From assembly GCF_003675325.1 (NCBI RefSeq), contig NZ_CP033073.1, forward strand, positions 6,820,001 to 6,884,000: a DNA stretch of 64,000 bases. Direction: 5' to 3'. Position 1 is the first letter of the stretch. Every line of letters begins with the position of its first letter. Shown one piece after another: positions 56,033-64,000 of this stretch. The translations under genes and the position numbers were made by a program. The notes under the pieces were generated by a model. The model was not told the DNA's origin. It saw only the letters and a list, made by a program, of their open reading frames with translations, and did not search any database. This stretch comes from Streptomyces dangxiongensis (lineage in GTDB: Bacteria; Actinomycetota; Actinomycetes; Streptomycetales; Streptomycetaceae).

Positions 56033-57040
56033 ATGAACGTGCTGGCCCGGTTGGACCGATATCAGCGACGGCACCGGTGGGCGGGTATGCCGCTCGCGGT
56101 GGTGTACAAGTTCTTCGACGACCAGGCGGCCTATCTCGCCGCTCTGCTGGCCTACTACGGCTTCGTCTCCCTCTTCCCGCTCCTGCTGTTCCTCGTGGCC
56201 ATCCTCAGCGCCGCCCTGCACGGCAACCCGCAGTTGCAGCAGTCGGTACTCCACTCGGCGCTCGGCGAGATCCCGGTGATCGGGGACCAGCTCGGGCACA
56301 ACATCCACTCCTTCCACGGCAACGGCGCCGCCCTCGCGGTAGGTGTCATCGGCAGCCTCTACGGCGCCCTCGGGGTCGCCCAGGCGGTCCAGCACGCCCT
56401 CAACAAGATCTTCGCCGTACCGCGGCACGCCCGGCCCGATCCGCTGCGCTCCCGGGCCAGGGGCCTGTCCTTCCTGGTGCTGCTCGCGGTCGGCCTCGTT
56501 CTGACGACAGCGCTGTCCACGGCGGAGTCCGCCGCCGACATCTTCGGCACGCGCCTGGCCGTCGGGGTCCGCGTCGCCATCGGCGTGGCGGGAGTGGTGG
56601 TCAACGCCGCGCTGCTGCTCCTGAGCTACCGGCTCATGACCCGGCGCCGACTGCCGCTGCGCGTGATGTACGGCCCCGCGCTGGGAGCCGCGTCCGCCTG
56701 GCAGGCACTGCAGTGGGGCGGCTCGTACTACGTCGGGCACGTGCTGCGAGGCGCCACCGCGACCTACGGCATGTTCGGCATCGTGCTCGGCCTGCTCGCC
56801 TGGATCTACCTCGCCGCCGTGGTGTATCTCGCCACCGCCGAGATCATCGCCGTACGCAGCCTGCGGCTGTGGCCGCGCAGCCTGCTCACGCCGTTCACCG
56901 ACCACGTCCACCTCGCCACCGGTGACCTGCGCGCCTACCGCTCCTACGCGGCCACCGAGTCCTTCAAGGGCTTCGAAAAAGTCTCCGTCCGCTTCGGCGA
57001 ACCCCCACCGCCGGCCGTCGGCGACAAGGGACCGCCGTGA
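56033..57040 (+). CDS. YihY/BrkB family membrane protein (second, divergent)
   Basis: 335 residues. The core starts early (FDDQAAYLAALLAYYGFVSLFPLLLFLVAILS, about residues 30-60). There are six transmembrane segments and the late motif TYGMFGIVLGLLAWIYLAAVVYL at about residues 240-262. The ATG at 56033 follows GGGAGGG by 5 bases. It is divergent from the gene at 54788-55849, sharing a 183-base promoter region, and the two proteins are clearly related but not recent copies. Function is not established for the family. The C-terminal 60 residues are a hydrophilic tail. Confidence 0.9.
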   Translation: MNVLARLDRYQRRHRWAGMPLAVVYKFFDDQAAYLAALLAYYGFVSLFPLLLFLVAILSAALHGNPQLQQSVLHSALGEIPVIGDQLGHNIHSFHGNGAALAVGVIGSLYGALGVAQAVQHALNKIFAVPRHARPDPLRSRARGLSFLVLLAVGLVLTTALSTAESAADIFGTRLAVGVRVAIGVAGVVVNAALLLLSYRLMTRRRLPLRVMYGPALGAASAWQALQWGGSYYVGHVLRGATATYGMFGIVLGLLAWIYLAAVVYLATAEIIAVRSLRLWPRSLLTPFTDHVHLATGDLRAYRSYAATESFKGFEKVSVRFGEPPPPAVGDKGPP

Positions 57041-57190
57041 CCTCGTGCGAGATGCCCGCCGGTGCGATGCGCGGCCGGCGTCCGCGTGTGCGCCGGTCGG
57101 TGGGACAGCGTCCGTCGGCGCGGCAGGACGCGAGGAAGGACAGTCGCCGGGTGTCGGTGGGGGTGAAGTACCGGGGCAGGAGGCCGGCGT

Positions 57191-57246
57191 TCACGCGGAG
57201 TCCCGTACGACCAGTTCGGGGTCGAAGATGACGGACGTGGGTTCGG
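57191..57246 (-). pseudogene. Remnant: last codons of a LacI family regulator
   Basis: The minus strand reads EPTSVIFDPELVVRDSA then TGA (57191-57193). The EPELVVRDS-type ending is the standard C-terminus of Streptomyces LacI-family sugar regulators. Only about 17 codons are left, joined directly to the start of a GH3 gene in another frame. Confidence 0.6.
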
Positions 57247-57386
57247 CCGTCCGACATGGCCATCGGGCGCAGCGGGACGGCCGGCTCCGCCGCCGTGCGG
57301 CAGGTGTCGGCACCGGTGAGCAGCCGGACCTTGGCCCGCAGCGTGAGTTTGTCGATCAGCCGATCCAGCTCGTCCTCGTCGTACAT
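57247..57386 (-). pseudogene. Remnant: first 46 codons of a GH3 beta-glucosidase
   Basis: From ATG 57386 the minus strand reads MYDEDELDRLIDKLTLRAKV, then RLLTGADTCRTAAEPAVPLR and PMAMSDG. This is the typical N-terminus of a GH3 beta-glucosidase (L--K--LLTG---W-T----- and MSDGP). It stops at MSDG, where the sequence jumps to the tail of a LacI-family gene. A deletion joining the two is the simplest reading. Sugar hydrolase and LacI genes are usually neighbours, so a block of one locus has been lost. Confidence 0.6.
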
Positions 57387-57413
57387 CCCCGCCCCCCTCG
57401 TCCTGCCGTGATG

Positions 57414-58909
57414 TCAGTTGTAGACGCCGAACTCGTACAGTGAGTAGCCGTAACCGGTGCCGCGTGCCGTGCCGTTGACACGGACGTAGCGGCCGGTTCC
57501 GCTGGCGTCGAGGTCGTCCACGCCGCCGTTGCCGTCGCTCACGGTGCGCAGCGTCTGCCAGTTCCGTCCGTCGTCGGAGGTCCGGACGGTGTACGCCTTG
57601 GCGTAGGAGGACTCCCACACCAACTGCACGTGCTTGAACGAGATGCGTGCGCCCAGGGCGACCTGGATCCACTGCGGGTCGCTCCAGTCGCTGGCCCAGC
57701 GGGTGGTGAGCTTGCCGTCGACCGCGTTCGCGGCGGTGCACGGGCAGTCGCCGTAACCGGCCTGGAAGGAGGACGCGGTGGCCGGCTTGCCGAGTGCGAT
57801 GTCCGTGCCGTTCACCGCCGGCGGCACGACTCGGATCGAGCGGGTCTCCACACCGACGTTGCCGTGGCCGTCCGTGGCCTTGACGTAGACCTTCCACACG
57901 CCGGGCCGGTCGGGGGCCGTGAACCTCAGCCGGCCGCCGCCCAGGTCGGTGAACGGGAGGGAGACCAACTGCTTGCTGCCGTCGAGATAGTTGCTGTTGT
58001 CGAGGACCCCGTGGCCGACCCGGTCGCCGTCGGGATCGCTCGCCTTGACCGACAGCGTCAGGTCGCGGCCGGCCTGTACGCTGCCCGCCCCGCCCTCGAC
58101 GGTGAGGTCGGAGATGACGGGAGGGGTGTTGTCGTGCGAGGTGTCCCCTCCGTAGGCCCGTTTCACCGCGTAGCAGGAGAGCCGCTTCTGGCCGGCCGGC
58201 AGCAGGTTGAACCAGATGCCGCCGAAGTCGTACTCCGTTCCGTAGTGGAACATCGTCGCGCCCAGCGCGACACCCTTGTGCCCCGTGACACAGCCCCACG
58301 CCCTGGTCGATGCCGTGGATCTTCTCGGTGATGTCGTTGACGAGTGTGGTGTACGCGGTGCGCTGCCGTTCCAGTTCGTCGCCGCTGTAGCAGTTCTGGA
58401 GGCCGAGCACGGACTCGTTGCCGACGTCCCACATCAGGACGCCCGGGTTGTCCTTGTACGTCTGCACCCACTTCGGGAACTCGTCGAGCACCTGGTGCTT
58501 GTACGTCGTGTCCGTCAGGTAGTTGACGCAGCCGCCGGCGCCGGGGCCGCCGCCGGGCTGGAGCCAGAAGCCGGCGACGACCTTGATGCCGTGGGCCGCG
58601 GCGGAGTCGAACAGCGGCTTGCTGGAGGCGTCGGTGCCCCAGGTACGCATGGTGTTGACGCCCATGGACCGGAGGTCGGGCAGATACCGGTCGGCGTCGG
58701 CGACGGCCGGTCCCCAGGTCAGGCCCTTGATCTGGTAGGGCTTCCCGTCCACGGTCAGTCTGCCAGTTGCCCTGGGTGCCGGCCACCTTGACGACGCTGC
58801 CCGCGGCGTGCGCGGTGGTGGCGGGCAGTGCTGCCAGGGCGCCGACGGTCAGCACTCCGGCGGTCAGGGGAGCCAGGAGACGGCGCGTGCGGGCGCGGGG
58901 TGGGGTCAT
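57414..58909 (-). pseudogene. Frameshifted secreted glycoside hydrolase with F5/8-type C-terminal domain
   Basis: The ATG at 58909 opens a signal peptide (MTPPRARTRRLLAPLTAGVL, cleavage near AHAAGS). After VAGTQGNWQ one extra base (near 58759) shifts the frame; the correct reading continues as DGKPYQIKGLTWGPAVADA, GVNTMRTWGTD and GVLMWDVGNESVLGLQNC, a TIM-barrel glycosidase with an acid/base-type Asn-Glu. Near 58297-58310 GIDQG is joined to VTGHKGVALGATMFHYG with about 100 residues missing, including the expected nucleophile region. The rest is in a third frame: an Ig-like stretch and a C-terminal discoidin/CBM32 domain (ALGKPATASSFQAG to YSLYEFGVYN). Two lesions make it a pseudogene. Confidence 0.75.
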
Positions 58910-59118
58910 GGGGTCCTCTTCGCGGGTGGGGACGGGGCGGCCCGGCCGCGGCGGGGCGGGCGAGCGGGCCGCCCCGGATCAGGGTTCATGGCGGCGGCAC
59001 GGTCACGGAAGCCGGTAGTTCTGGTCGAGTGCCGCGCCCGCCTCGGGATGCGTCTGGTCGGAGCCACGCGCGTCGCACTGGAGTCCGCCCACGATGCAGT
59101 GGCCGACCAGCGCCCTGA

Positions 59119-59322
59119 GTGTGGCGTCGCAACTACACGGCTGATCCGGGCATCGTGCAGCACCACGGCTTCGCCGCCCCGAACACCTCCGGCGTGAGGT
59201 TCCACGACCTGCTCGTGGTCTCCCTCGGCGGCCAGGGCCAGTACGAGCACGTCATCAACGAGACCGGGGCACCGACGTCCGGCACGTCGACCACGCCTTC
59301 CACGGTGCTGTCGTACCCCTGA
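59119..59322 (+). pseudogene. Remnant: C-terminus of a secreted beta-helix glycosidase-like protein
   Basis: About 67 codons ending at TGA 59322 read YTADPGIVQHHGFAAPNTSG, VRFHDLLVVSLGGQGQYEHV and INETGAPTSGT. The pattern resembles the last coils of secreted right-handed beta-helix polysaccharide hydrolases of Streptomyces (GH55/GH87-like proteins). No upstream part of such a gene exists here; the apparent Met start has no ribosome site. I take it as the surviving tail of a deleted gene, with moderate confidence in the family. Confidence 0.45.
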
Positions 59323-59396
59323 CCCGGAACCGCACGGCGACGGGCCCGGCCTCCGTCCGGGTCAGGTCCGTCGCCGTCCCCGGCACGGCCGCCGGG

Positions 59397-59741
59397 TCAG
59401 CCGCAGTTGGTGCCGCTCTCGCCGAACGACACGCCGTCCAGCCGTCCGTACCGGTCGACGAACTGCCCCTTGGCGCTGAGGTACAGCGGGCCGCGTACGA
59501 CCGGTACGTGCCGTTGTCGTAGTTGTCGTGGATCTCGTCCCCGGCTGCACGTCGGGTAGGCGATGGCTTCGTCCCCCACCGGTGCGGAGTTGACCACGGT
59601 GTAGCCGGAACCGCAGGCGCCGTCGTAGGCGGCCCGGGCGACGGCGGAGGCGCCGGGAGCGGCGGCCAGGAGTGCGGCGGTGGCCGTTCCCGCCACCGCC
59701 ACGGCGGCCAGGACGCGCCGGGCGCGGGTCAGGTGTGACAT
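59397..59741 (-). pseudogene. Damaged small secreted protein, spore-associated-protein-like
   Basis: The ATG at 59741 (GGGGGAAG upstream) starts a good signal peptide: MSHLTRARRVLAAVAV then hydrophobic residues to ASAVARA. The mature start YDGACGSGYTVVNSAPVGD and the end VDRYGRLDGVSFGESGTNCG fit SapA-like secreted proteins with a terminal disulfide. The middle is disturbed: after YPTC the frame is Arg-rich, while the neighbouring frame reads GDEIHDNYDNGTYRSYA over the same bases, and the central strands of the family are missing. Reading-frame slips at both ends of that block, or a deletion, are likely. The whole frame remains open, so a short product is possible. Confidence 0.45.
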
Positions 59742-59976
59742 CGGTTCTTCCCCCATATGTCGGTCGTCGCGGCGAACGGCCTGACGGTCGCGTCCGCGGG
59801 GACCGGCGGCACGGCCGCCGTCCTCCTTGTTCATGACGACCGGTACGATCTGCCGCCGTCACCGATGGTTGCGCGCTGCCACCGTGACGAGTTCGTGCCG
59901 GTTGTCACCCCTGGGCGACATGCGCGTCAGGCCGGCACCGGCGCCGGTGCCGTGCTTGCCGGGTCGGCGAACGCAC

Positions 59977-60095
59977 TGGTCTGCCGCCGACCGCGACTGC
60001 GAGGACCTCACCGCCTTCGACGGTGCCCCCATCGTCCAGCCCTCGGTGTTCATCGGCGGCGGCCTGACGCCTCCACGACCTGGCCGCCTGACGCA
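59977..60095 (+). pseudogene. Remnant: fragment of an alpha/beta (epoxide) hydrolase
   Basis: The plus strand reads WSAADRDCEDLTAFDGAPIV then QPSVFIGGGL, after which LDASTTWPPDA continues in the next frame. This matches the segment of epoxide-hydrolase-like alpha/beta hydrolases that precedes the catalytic Asp (D-DW-----P-G--I--P-LFI-G--D). No nucleophile, oxyanion or His regions are present nearby. A short relic; family call is tentative. Confidence 0.35.
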
Positions 60096-60259
60096 CCCGC
60101 CCGCTCCGCCCGGTGGTGTCAGAACACATCCGCGCCGGCGAAAGGGCGCGACCGCTGCCCGAGGCGCCGCGCTCCTTCGGGGCGGCTTCCGCGTCCCGAC
60201 CGGGGCCGGCTCCAGGCCGCCCGGCGTCCGGGGCCCGCCGGAATTGGTAGCGTCAGAAT

Positions 60260-61405
60260 GTGGATCAGGGGCCCGGTTCGGACGGCAGCGGCTACTTCTC
60301 TCCGTCCGCGCGAGCTGTCAGGGCGCTGCGGATCGGTTCGGCGGTGCTCGTGCTCGGCGTGGTGGTGCCCGCGGCCGTCGTCGCGGGCACCGAGGAACAC
60401 GGCCCGTGGCGGTCCGCCGCCGCGCTCCTGCTCGCGGCGCTCCAGGTCGCGGCGCTGTGGTGGGTGGTCCGCCGTCCACGGACCGTCCTCGCCGTCACCG
60501 CGCTGACCGGCGTCGGGCTCTGGCTGGCGCTTCCCGCGGTGAGCCTGACCGGCGCGCTGCTGGCGGCCCAGATCGCGCTGAGCGTCCTGTCGTCGCAGTC
60601 GCCCCCACGGGTCTCGCGGTGGTGGCTGCTCGGCCTGCTGGCGCTCGCGCCGGGCGCGTTCGCCGGCGGCGGAGCGCTGGGCCTGGCGGCGTACCTGCTG
60701 GCCGTCACGCTGGCCTGGACCGGTGGCCAGTGGCGCCGGGCCCAGCACGAGCGTCTCGTCGCGCAGACCCATCGGGCCGCGGCGGAGGAACGCGCCAGGA
60801 TCGCCCGCGAGGTCCACGATGTGGTGGCGCACACCGTGTCCGTCATGGTGATCCAGGCGAGCGCCGCCGAGGATGTCTTCGAGCGGGACCCGGAGCGGGC
60901 ACGCCAGGCGCTGCGCGCCATCGACGGCGCGGGCCGGTCCGCGCTGAGCGAGCTGCGCCTGCTTCTGCGCGCCGAGCCCCCACCTGACGGCGACGACGGG
61001 CGCAGGCCCCCGCGCGGGCTCACGGACCTGGAGGAACTGGCGGCGAACACCCGCGCCTCCGGTCTCGTCGTCGACCTGACGTCGGGGGAGCGCACGCGCG
61101 CCCCGGCCGCCGCGGTGGACCTCGCGGGGTACCGCATCGTGCAGGAGGCGCTGACGAACACCCTGCGTCACGCCCGGGCCACCCGCGTGAGCATCCGCGT
61201 GCGCTACGACGCCTCGACCGTGCACCTCACCGTGACGGACGACGGGCGGCCCCCGGCCCGAGCGGTCCGGTCCCCCGGAGCCGGGCGCGGCCTCCTCGGC
61301 ATGCGCGAGAGGGTGGCCCTGCTCGGCGGCACCCTCGAGGCGGGGCCCGGGACGGACGGCGGTTTCGAGGTGCGTGCCAAGCTGCCGATAGGCTGCGGAC
61401 CGTGA
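60260..61405 (+). CDS. Two-component sensor histidine kinase (NarL-type partner)
   Basis: 381 residues. Four or five transmembrane helices occupy about residues 20-150, with little outside the membrane. The HisKA_3 phosphoacceptor region ERARIAREVHDVVAHTVSVM (His at about residue 186) and a C-terminal ATPase domain (VQEALTNTLRHARAT with the N box, TDDGRP, GAGRGLLGMRERVALLGG) follow. The start is GTG at 60260; there is no leader ribosome site, so translation may be leaderless. It overlaps the response regulator gene by GTGA (61402-61405), so they form a signalling pair. The signal is unknown; likely membrane or envelope related. Confidence 0.92.
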   Translation: MDQGPGSDGSGYFSPSARAVRALRIGSAVLVLGVVVPAAVVAGTEEHGPWRSAAALLLAALQVAALWWVVRRPRTVLAVTALTGVGLWLALPAVSLTGALLAAQIALSVLSSQSPPRVSRWWLLGLLALAPGAFAGGGALGLAAYLLAVTLAWTGGQWRRAQHERLVAQTHRAAAEERARIAREVHDVVAHTVSVMVIQASAAEDVFERDPERARQALRAIDGAGRSALSELRLLLRAEPPPDGDDGRRPPRGLTDLEELAANTRASGLVVDLTSGERTRAPAAAVDLAGYRIVQEALTNTLRHARATRVSIRVRYDASTVHLTVTDDGRPPARAVRSPGAGRGLLGMRERVALLGGTLEAGPGTDGGFEVRAKLPIGCGP

Positions 61406-62064
61406 CGATCCGGGTGGTGGTGGCCGACGACCAGACGCTGGTCCGGGGCGGATTCCGCATGATCATCGACGCGCGTGACGACCTGGAGGTCGTCGGCGAG
61501 GCGGCCGACGGACGACACGCGGTGCGGCTGGTCCGGCAGCTCCGCCCGGACGTCGTCCTGATGGATGTCCGGATGCCCGTGATGGACGGCATCGACGCCA
61601 CGCGCGAGATCATCGCGTCGGGCAGTACGACCCGGGTCCTCGTCGTCACCACGTTCGACCTGGACGAGCACGTACTGACAGCGCTGCGCGCGGGTGCCAG
61701 CGGCTTCCTGCTCAAGGACATCCGGCCCGTGGAACTCGCCGATGCCATCCGGGTCGTCGCCCGCGGTGACGCGCTGCTCGCCCCCAGCGTGACGCGGCGC
61801 ATGCTCGACCGCTTCGCGTCCACCGGTCCGGCCCAACTGCCGACACCCGCCGCGCTGTCCGAACTCTCGGCACGCGAGCTGGAGGTCCTCGCCCTGATCG
61901 GGCAGGCACTGTCGAACGCGGAGATCGCCCGACATCTGAGCCTGTCGGAGGCGACCGTCAAGAGCCATGTCTCGGCGGTGCTGCGCAAACTGGGGCTGCG
62001 GGACCGGGTACAGGCCGCGGTCGCCGCGTACGACCACCGGATCGTACGACCACGCGACCTCTGA
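61402..62064 (+). CDS. LuxR/NarL-type response regulator
   Basis: 220 residues. The receiver domain has the acidic pocket VVVADDQ near the start, the phospho-acceptor Asp in PDVVLMDVRMPVMDG (about residue 54), and Thr and Lys in VVTTFDLDEH and FLLKDIRP. The C-terminal LuxR helix-turn-helix (about residues 150-212) reads LSARELEVLALIGQALSNAE then IARHLSLSEATVKSHVSAVL. The start is GTG at 61402, coupled to the kinase. It probably controls its own or nearby genes; a perfect 8-bp palindrome lies 28 bases after its stop, before the GOLPH3-like gene. Confidence 0.94.
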   Translation: MTIRVVVADDQTLVRGGFRMIIDARDDLEVVGEAADGRHAVRLVRQLRPDVVLMDVRMPVMDGIDATREIIASGSTTRVLVVTTFDLDEHVLTALRAGASGFLLKDIRPVELADAIRVVARGDALLAPSVTRRMLDRFASTGPAQLPTPAALSELSARELEVLALIGQALSNAEIARHLSLSEATVKSHVSAVLRKLGLRDRVQAAVAAYDHRIVRPRDL

Positions 62065-62091
62065 CACCCGGCACCGCACAGGTCCGCCCGG

Positions 62092-62109
62092 CTCATCCTT
62101 CAGGATGAG
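62092..62109. promoter_or_regulatory. CTCATCCT-TC-AGGATGAG palindrome
   Basis: A perfect 8-bp inverted repeat with a 2-base centre lies between the response regulator stop (62064) and the GOLPH3-like gene (62197); the left half-site CTCATCC recurs at 62121. It could be a binding site for the upstream LuxR-type regulator or a hairpin terminator. Confidence 0.45.
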
Positions 62110-62196
62110 TGTCCGGCCCGCTCATCCCTTGTACCCAGGGGAGTTCCACCCGCTGGACGGATCACGCCCGGTCGTGATCACCGTAGCGTCGCCGTC

Positions 62197-62841
62197 ATGA
62201 CGCAGCCTCTGTACTGCCGGATGTACCTCACGGCCTACGACACCTCCGCCGACGACCTCTACGACCGCACCCGAACCGGATTCCTGCTCCGGGCCGCCGT
62301 CCTGGCCGAGCTGGCGATCCGGGGGAACCTCGTCGACTCCGACGGCGATGCGCTGGTCGCGTCGCCGGGGCCGGCCGGAGACCCGGTCCTCGACCTGACG
62401 CTCGACCGCGTCGCGAGCGACCGGCGCGACTGGATCTCCTGGATCAGGCACGACCGCAAGGAGACGCTGCACGCGGTAGAGGACCGGCTCGTCGCCCAGG
62501 GCGTGCTGACCGTCGAGGAGAAGAGGTCCCTCGGCCGGTCCCGGCGCGCGGTCACGGTCACGGACATCTCGGCCGTCACCGCGCTCCGGGCCACGGTGAC
62601 CGGGCTGCTGCACGGCACCGGGGCCACCGCGCGGATCGCGCCCGCCGACGCCGCGCTGGTGGCCCTGGCCGCGGCCGGCGGCATCCGGTCCGTCGTCTCC
62701 CGCTCGGACGCCCGCGTCCGCAAGGACCGCATCGAGGAGCTGACGGGACGCCTCGGTGCCGTGGCCCCCGGTCTCGGCAAGGCGGTCGGCGGCCTCGGTA
62801 TGACGCTGGTGGCCGCGCGGGGCGGGATGGGCGGAGGCTGA
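62197..62841 (+). CDS. GOLPH3/VPS74 (GPP34) family protein
   Basis: 214 residues, soluble, mainly helical. The family pattern is seen in the N-terminal part (DDLYDRTRTGFLLRAAVLAELAIRG) and in DRVASDRRDWISWIRHDRKETLHAVEDRLVAQGVL. The eukaryotic relatives bind phosphoinositides at the Golgi; the many Streptomyces copies have no established role, and may bind membrane lipids or regulate secondary metabolism. The ATG at 62197 is the first good start; the ribosome site is weak. It follows the two-component system and precedes the carboxylesterase by two bases. Confidence 0.88.
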   Translation: MTQPLYCRMYLTAYDTSADDLYDRTRTGFLLRAAVLAELAIRGNLVDSDGDALVASPGPAGDPVLDLTLDRVASDRRDWISWIRHDRKETLHAVEDRLVAQGVLTVEEKRSLGRSRRAVTVTDISAVTALRATVTGLLHGTGATARIAPADAALVALAAAGGIRSVVSRSDARVRKDRIEELTGRLGAVAPGLGKAVGGLGMTLVAARGGMGGG

Positions 62842-62842
62842 C

Positions 62843-64000
62843 ATGCGCTCTCTGGCGGTGGTCCTCACGAGCGCGCTGGCCGTGTTCGCCCCCCTGCCCG
62901 TGACGGCGGCACCGACCGCGCCGGCGGTGGTGCACACCCGGGACGGCGCCGTACGCGGCAGCGTCCGCGACGGCTACCGGACCTTCGAAGGCATCCCGTA
63001 CGCGGCGCCGCCGGTGGGCGCGCTGCGCTGGACCGCGCCCCGGCCGCCGTCGCCCTGGACGGGAGTACGGGACGCACGGCACCCGGCGCCCGCGTGCGCC
63101 CAGCCCGACGGCGAGGTCCGCGGCGGCAGCACGGCCGAGGACTGTCTGTACCTCGACGTGACCGTACCGGACACCGCCACCGTCGCCCGTCCCCAGCCGG
63201 TCGTCGTGTGGCTGCACGGCGGCGGCTTCACCACCGGGGCCGGCAGCTCCTACGACGCCCACCGGATGGCCGTACGCGGCCACGTCGTGGTCGTCACCGT
63301 CGACTACCGCCTCGGAGCACTGGGGTTCCTCGCCCGGCCGGGCCTCGCCGGTTCCGGCACGTTCGGCCTCGCCGACCAGCAGGCGGCGCTCCGCTACGTC
63401 CGGGCCGGGATCGCGGCCTTCGGCGGCGATCCCGGCAACGTCACCCTGGCGGGCCAGTCCGCAGGGGCCTACAGCGTCTGCGCCCAGCTCGCCTCTCCGT
63501 CGGCGGCGGGGCTCTTCCACCGGGCGGTCATCGAGAGCGGACCGTGTTCCGGGCGGCCCGAGCAGCCCTTCGCGCCCTCCGCGTACCCGCGCGCCACGGC
63601 CGAGGAAGCCGGTGCCGAACTCACCGCGGACGTGGGCTGCGCCGAGGTGGCGCATCCGCTCGCCTGCCTGCGCGAGGTGTCGCCCTCGCAGTTGCTCGCG
63701 CACCAGGGGATCGACCAGCACCCCGCCCATGGCACGCCCTTGCTGCCGCGTGATCCCGCCGCCGCGCTCGCCACGGGGGACATGCGGCGGATGCCGGTCC
63801 TGCTCGGCAGCAACCACGACGAGGGGAACATCTGGGCCGCGGGCATCATGCGGGCGGGCACCGTCATCACTCCTACGACCTGGCCGGACGTCGTCGGCAG
63901 CTACCTCCCCGACCCGGCACGCACCCCGGAGGTCGTCCACGCCTACCCCGTCACGGCCGACAGCGCGGGTCCGGTGTTCGGCGCCGTCATCGGCGACTCG
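62843..64000 (+). CDS. Secreted carboxylesterase, type B (3' end outside the window)
   Basis: 386 residues are visible and the frame runs off the window. The signal peptide is MRSLAVVLTSALAVFAPLPVT, with cleavage near AAPTAPA. The type B fold is clear: EGIPYAAPPVGALRW, EDCLYLDVTVP, VVVWLHGGGFTTGAG (oxyanion loop, about residues 115-129), and GDPGNVTLAGQSAGAYSV, with the nucleophilic Ser at about residue 208. The acid and His of the triad would lie further on. A good ribosome site (GGCGGAGG) and an ATG at 62843 are present. It probably hydrolyses esters outside the cell. It starts two bases after the GOLPH3-like stop, so they may be co-transcribed. Confidence 0.93.
   Translation, partial: MRSLAVVLTSALAVFAPLPVTAAPTAPAVVHTRDGAVRGSVRDGYRTFEGIPYAAPPVGALRWTAPRPPSPWTGVRDARHPAPACAQPDGEVRGGSTAEDCLYLDVTVPDTATVARPQPVVVWLHGGGFTTGAGSSYDAHRMAVRGHVVVVTVDYRLGALGFLARPGLAGSGTFGLADQQAALRYVRAGIAAFGGDPGNVTLAGQSAGAYSVCAQLASPSAAGLFHRAVIESGPCSGRPEQPFAPSAYPRATAEEAGAELTADVGCAEVAHPLACLREVSPSQLLAHQGIDQHPAHGTPLLPRDPAAALATGDMRRMPVLLGSNHDEGNIWAAGIMRAGTVITPTTWPDVVGSYLPDPARTPEVVHAYPVTADSAGPVFGAVIGDS

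Noticed and set aside
57037..57231. A 64-codon Arg-rich plus-strand frame after the second YihY gene
   Set aside because: Antisense to the LacI remnant and the sequence beyond it; no family resemblance.

Overview
The window is high-GC actinobacterial DNA and almost certainly a Streptomyces chromosome. Codons end overwhelmingly in G or C, GTG and TTG starts are used, genes overlap by ATGA or GTGA, and several families are typical of the genus (RppA/CYP158A/MomA, a CebR-type operator, a KSQ modular polyketide synthase, SapA-like secreted proteins). The window starts just before a peptide deformylase gene and ends inside a carboxylesterase gene.

Left part (1-19.4 kb): ordinary metabolic and regulatory genes. 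They include peptide deformylase, a TetR regulator divergent from an acyl-CoA dehydrogenase, and a type III PKS operon (rppA, a CYP158A-like P450, a MomA-like cupin) predicted to make flaviolin-type naphthoquinones and couple them. An aldehyde dehydrogenase, a NUDIX hydrolase and an ATP-dependent DNA ligase lie upstream on the same strand. An XRE-cupin regulator is divergent from the ligase. A quinone-oxidoreductase plus two-acyl-CoA-dehydrogenase operon, a secreted phosphodiester glycosidase, a DedA protein, a small secreted beta-barrel protein and an acyl-CoA synthetase follow.

Centre (19.6-47.0 kb, all minus strand): a hybrid PKS-NRPS gene cluster. In transcription order it has a LysR regulator, PksA (KSQ-AT-ACP loading module plus a fully reducing KS-AT-DH-ER-KR-ACP module), PksB (KS-AT-DH-KR-ACP, KS-AT-degenerate DH-ACP, then Cy-A-PCP-TE), a DHA2 drug exporter, a flavin monooxygenase and a 144-residue protein of unknown function. 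Domain logic predicts a propionyl starter, one malonyl and two methylmalonyl extensions and a heterocyclised cysteine: a 2,4-dimethyl-3-oxonon-4-enoyl-type chain ending in a thiazoline carboxylate. KS-AT segments of the three extension modules are nearly identical in DNA, showing recent duplication or gene conversion. In one copy a run of five G has become four, which splits PksB into two reading frames. This is either a true inactivating mutation or an assembly error.

Right part (47-64 kb): an ECF sigma factor coupled to a cysteine-containing membrane protein, two 28-residue peptides, a decayed XRE-type regulator, an MFS transporter behind a likely leader-peptide attenuator, a secreted cellulose-binding glycoside hydrolase under a perfect CebR-type operator, a cation exchanger and two divergent YihY/BrkB membrane proteins. 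A 3-kb graveyard of broken genes follows (LacI/GH3 fusion, frameshifted glycosidase, beta-helix remnant, SapA-like gene, hydrolase scrap). The window closes with a two-component system, a GOLPH3-like protein and a secreted carboxylesterase. No tRNA, rRNA, CRISPR array or intact insertion sequence was seen.
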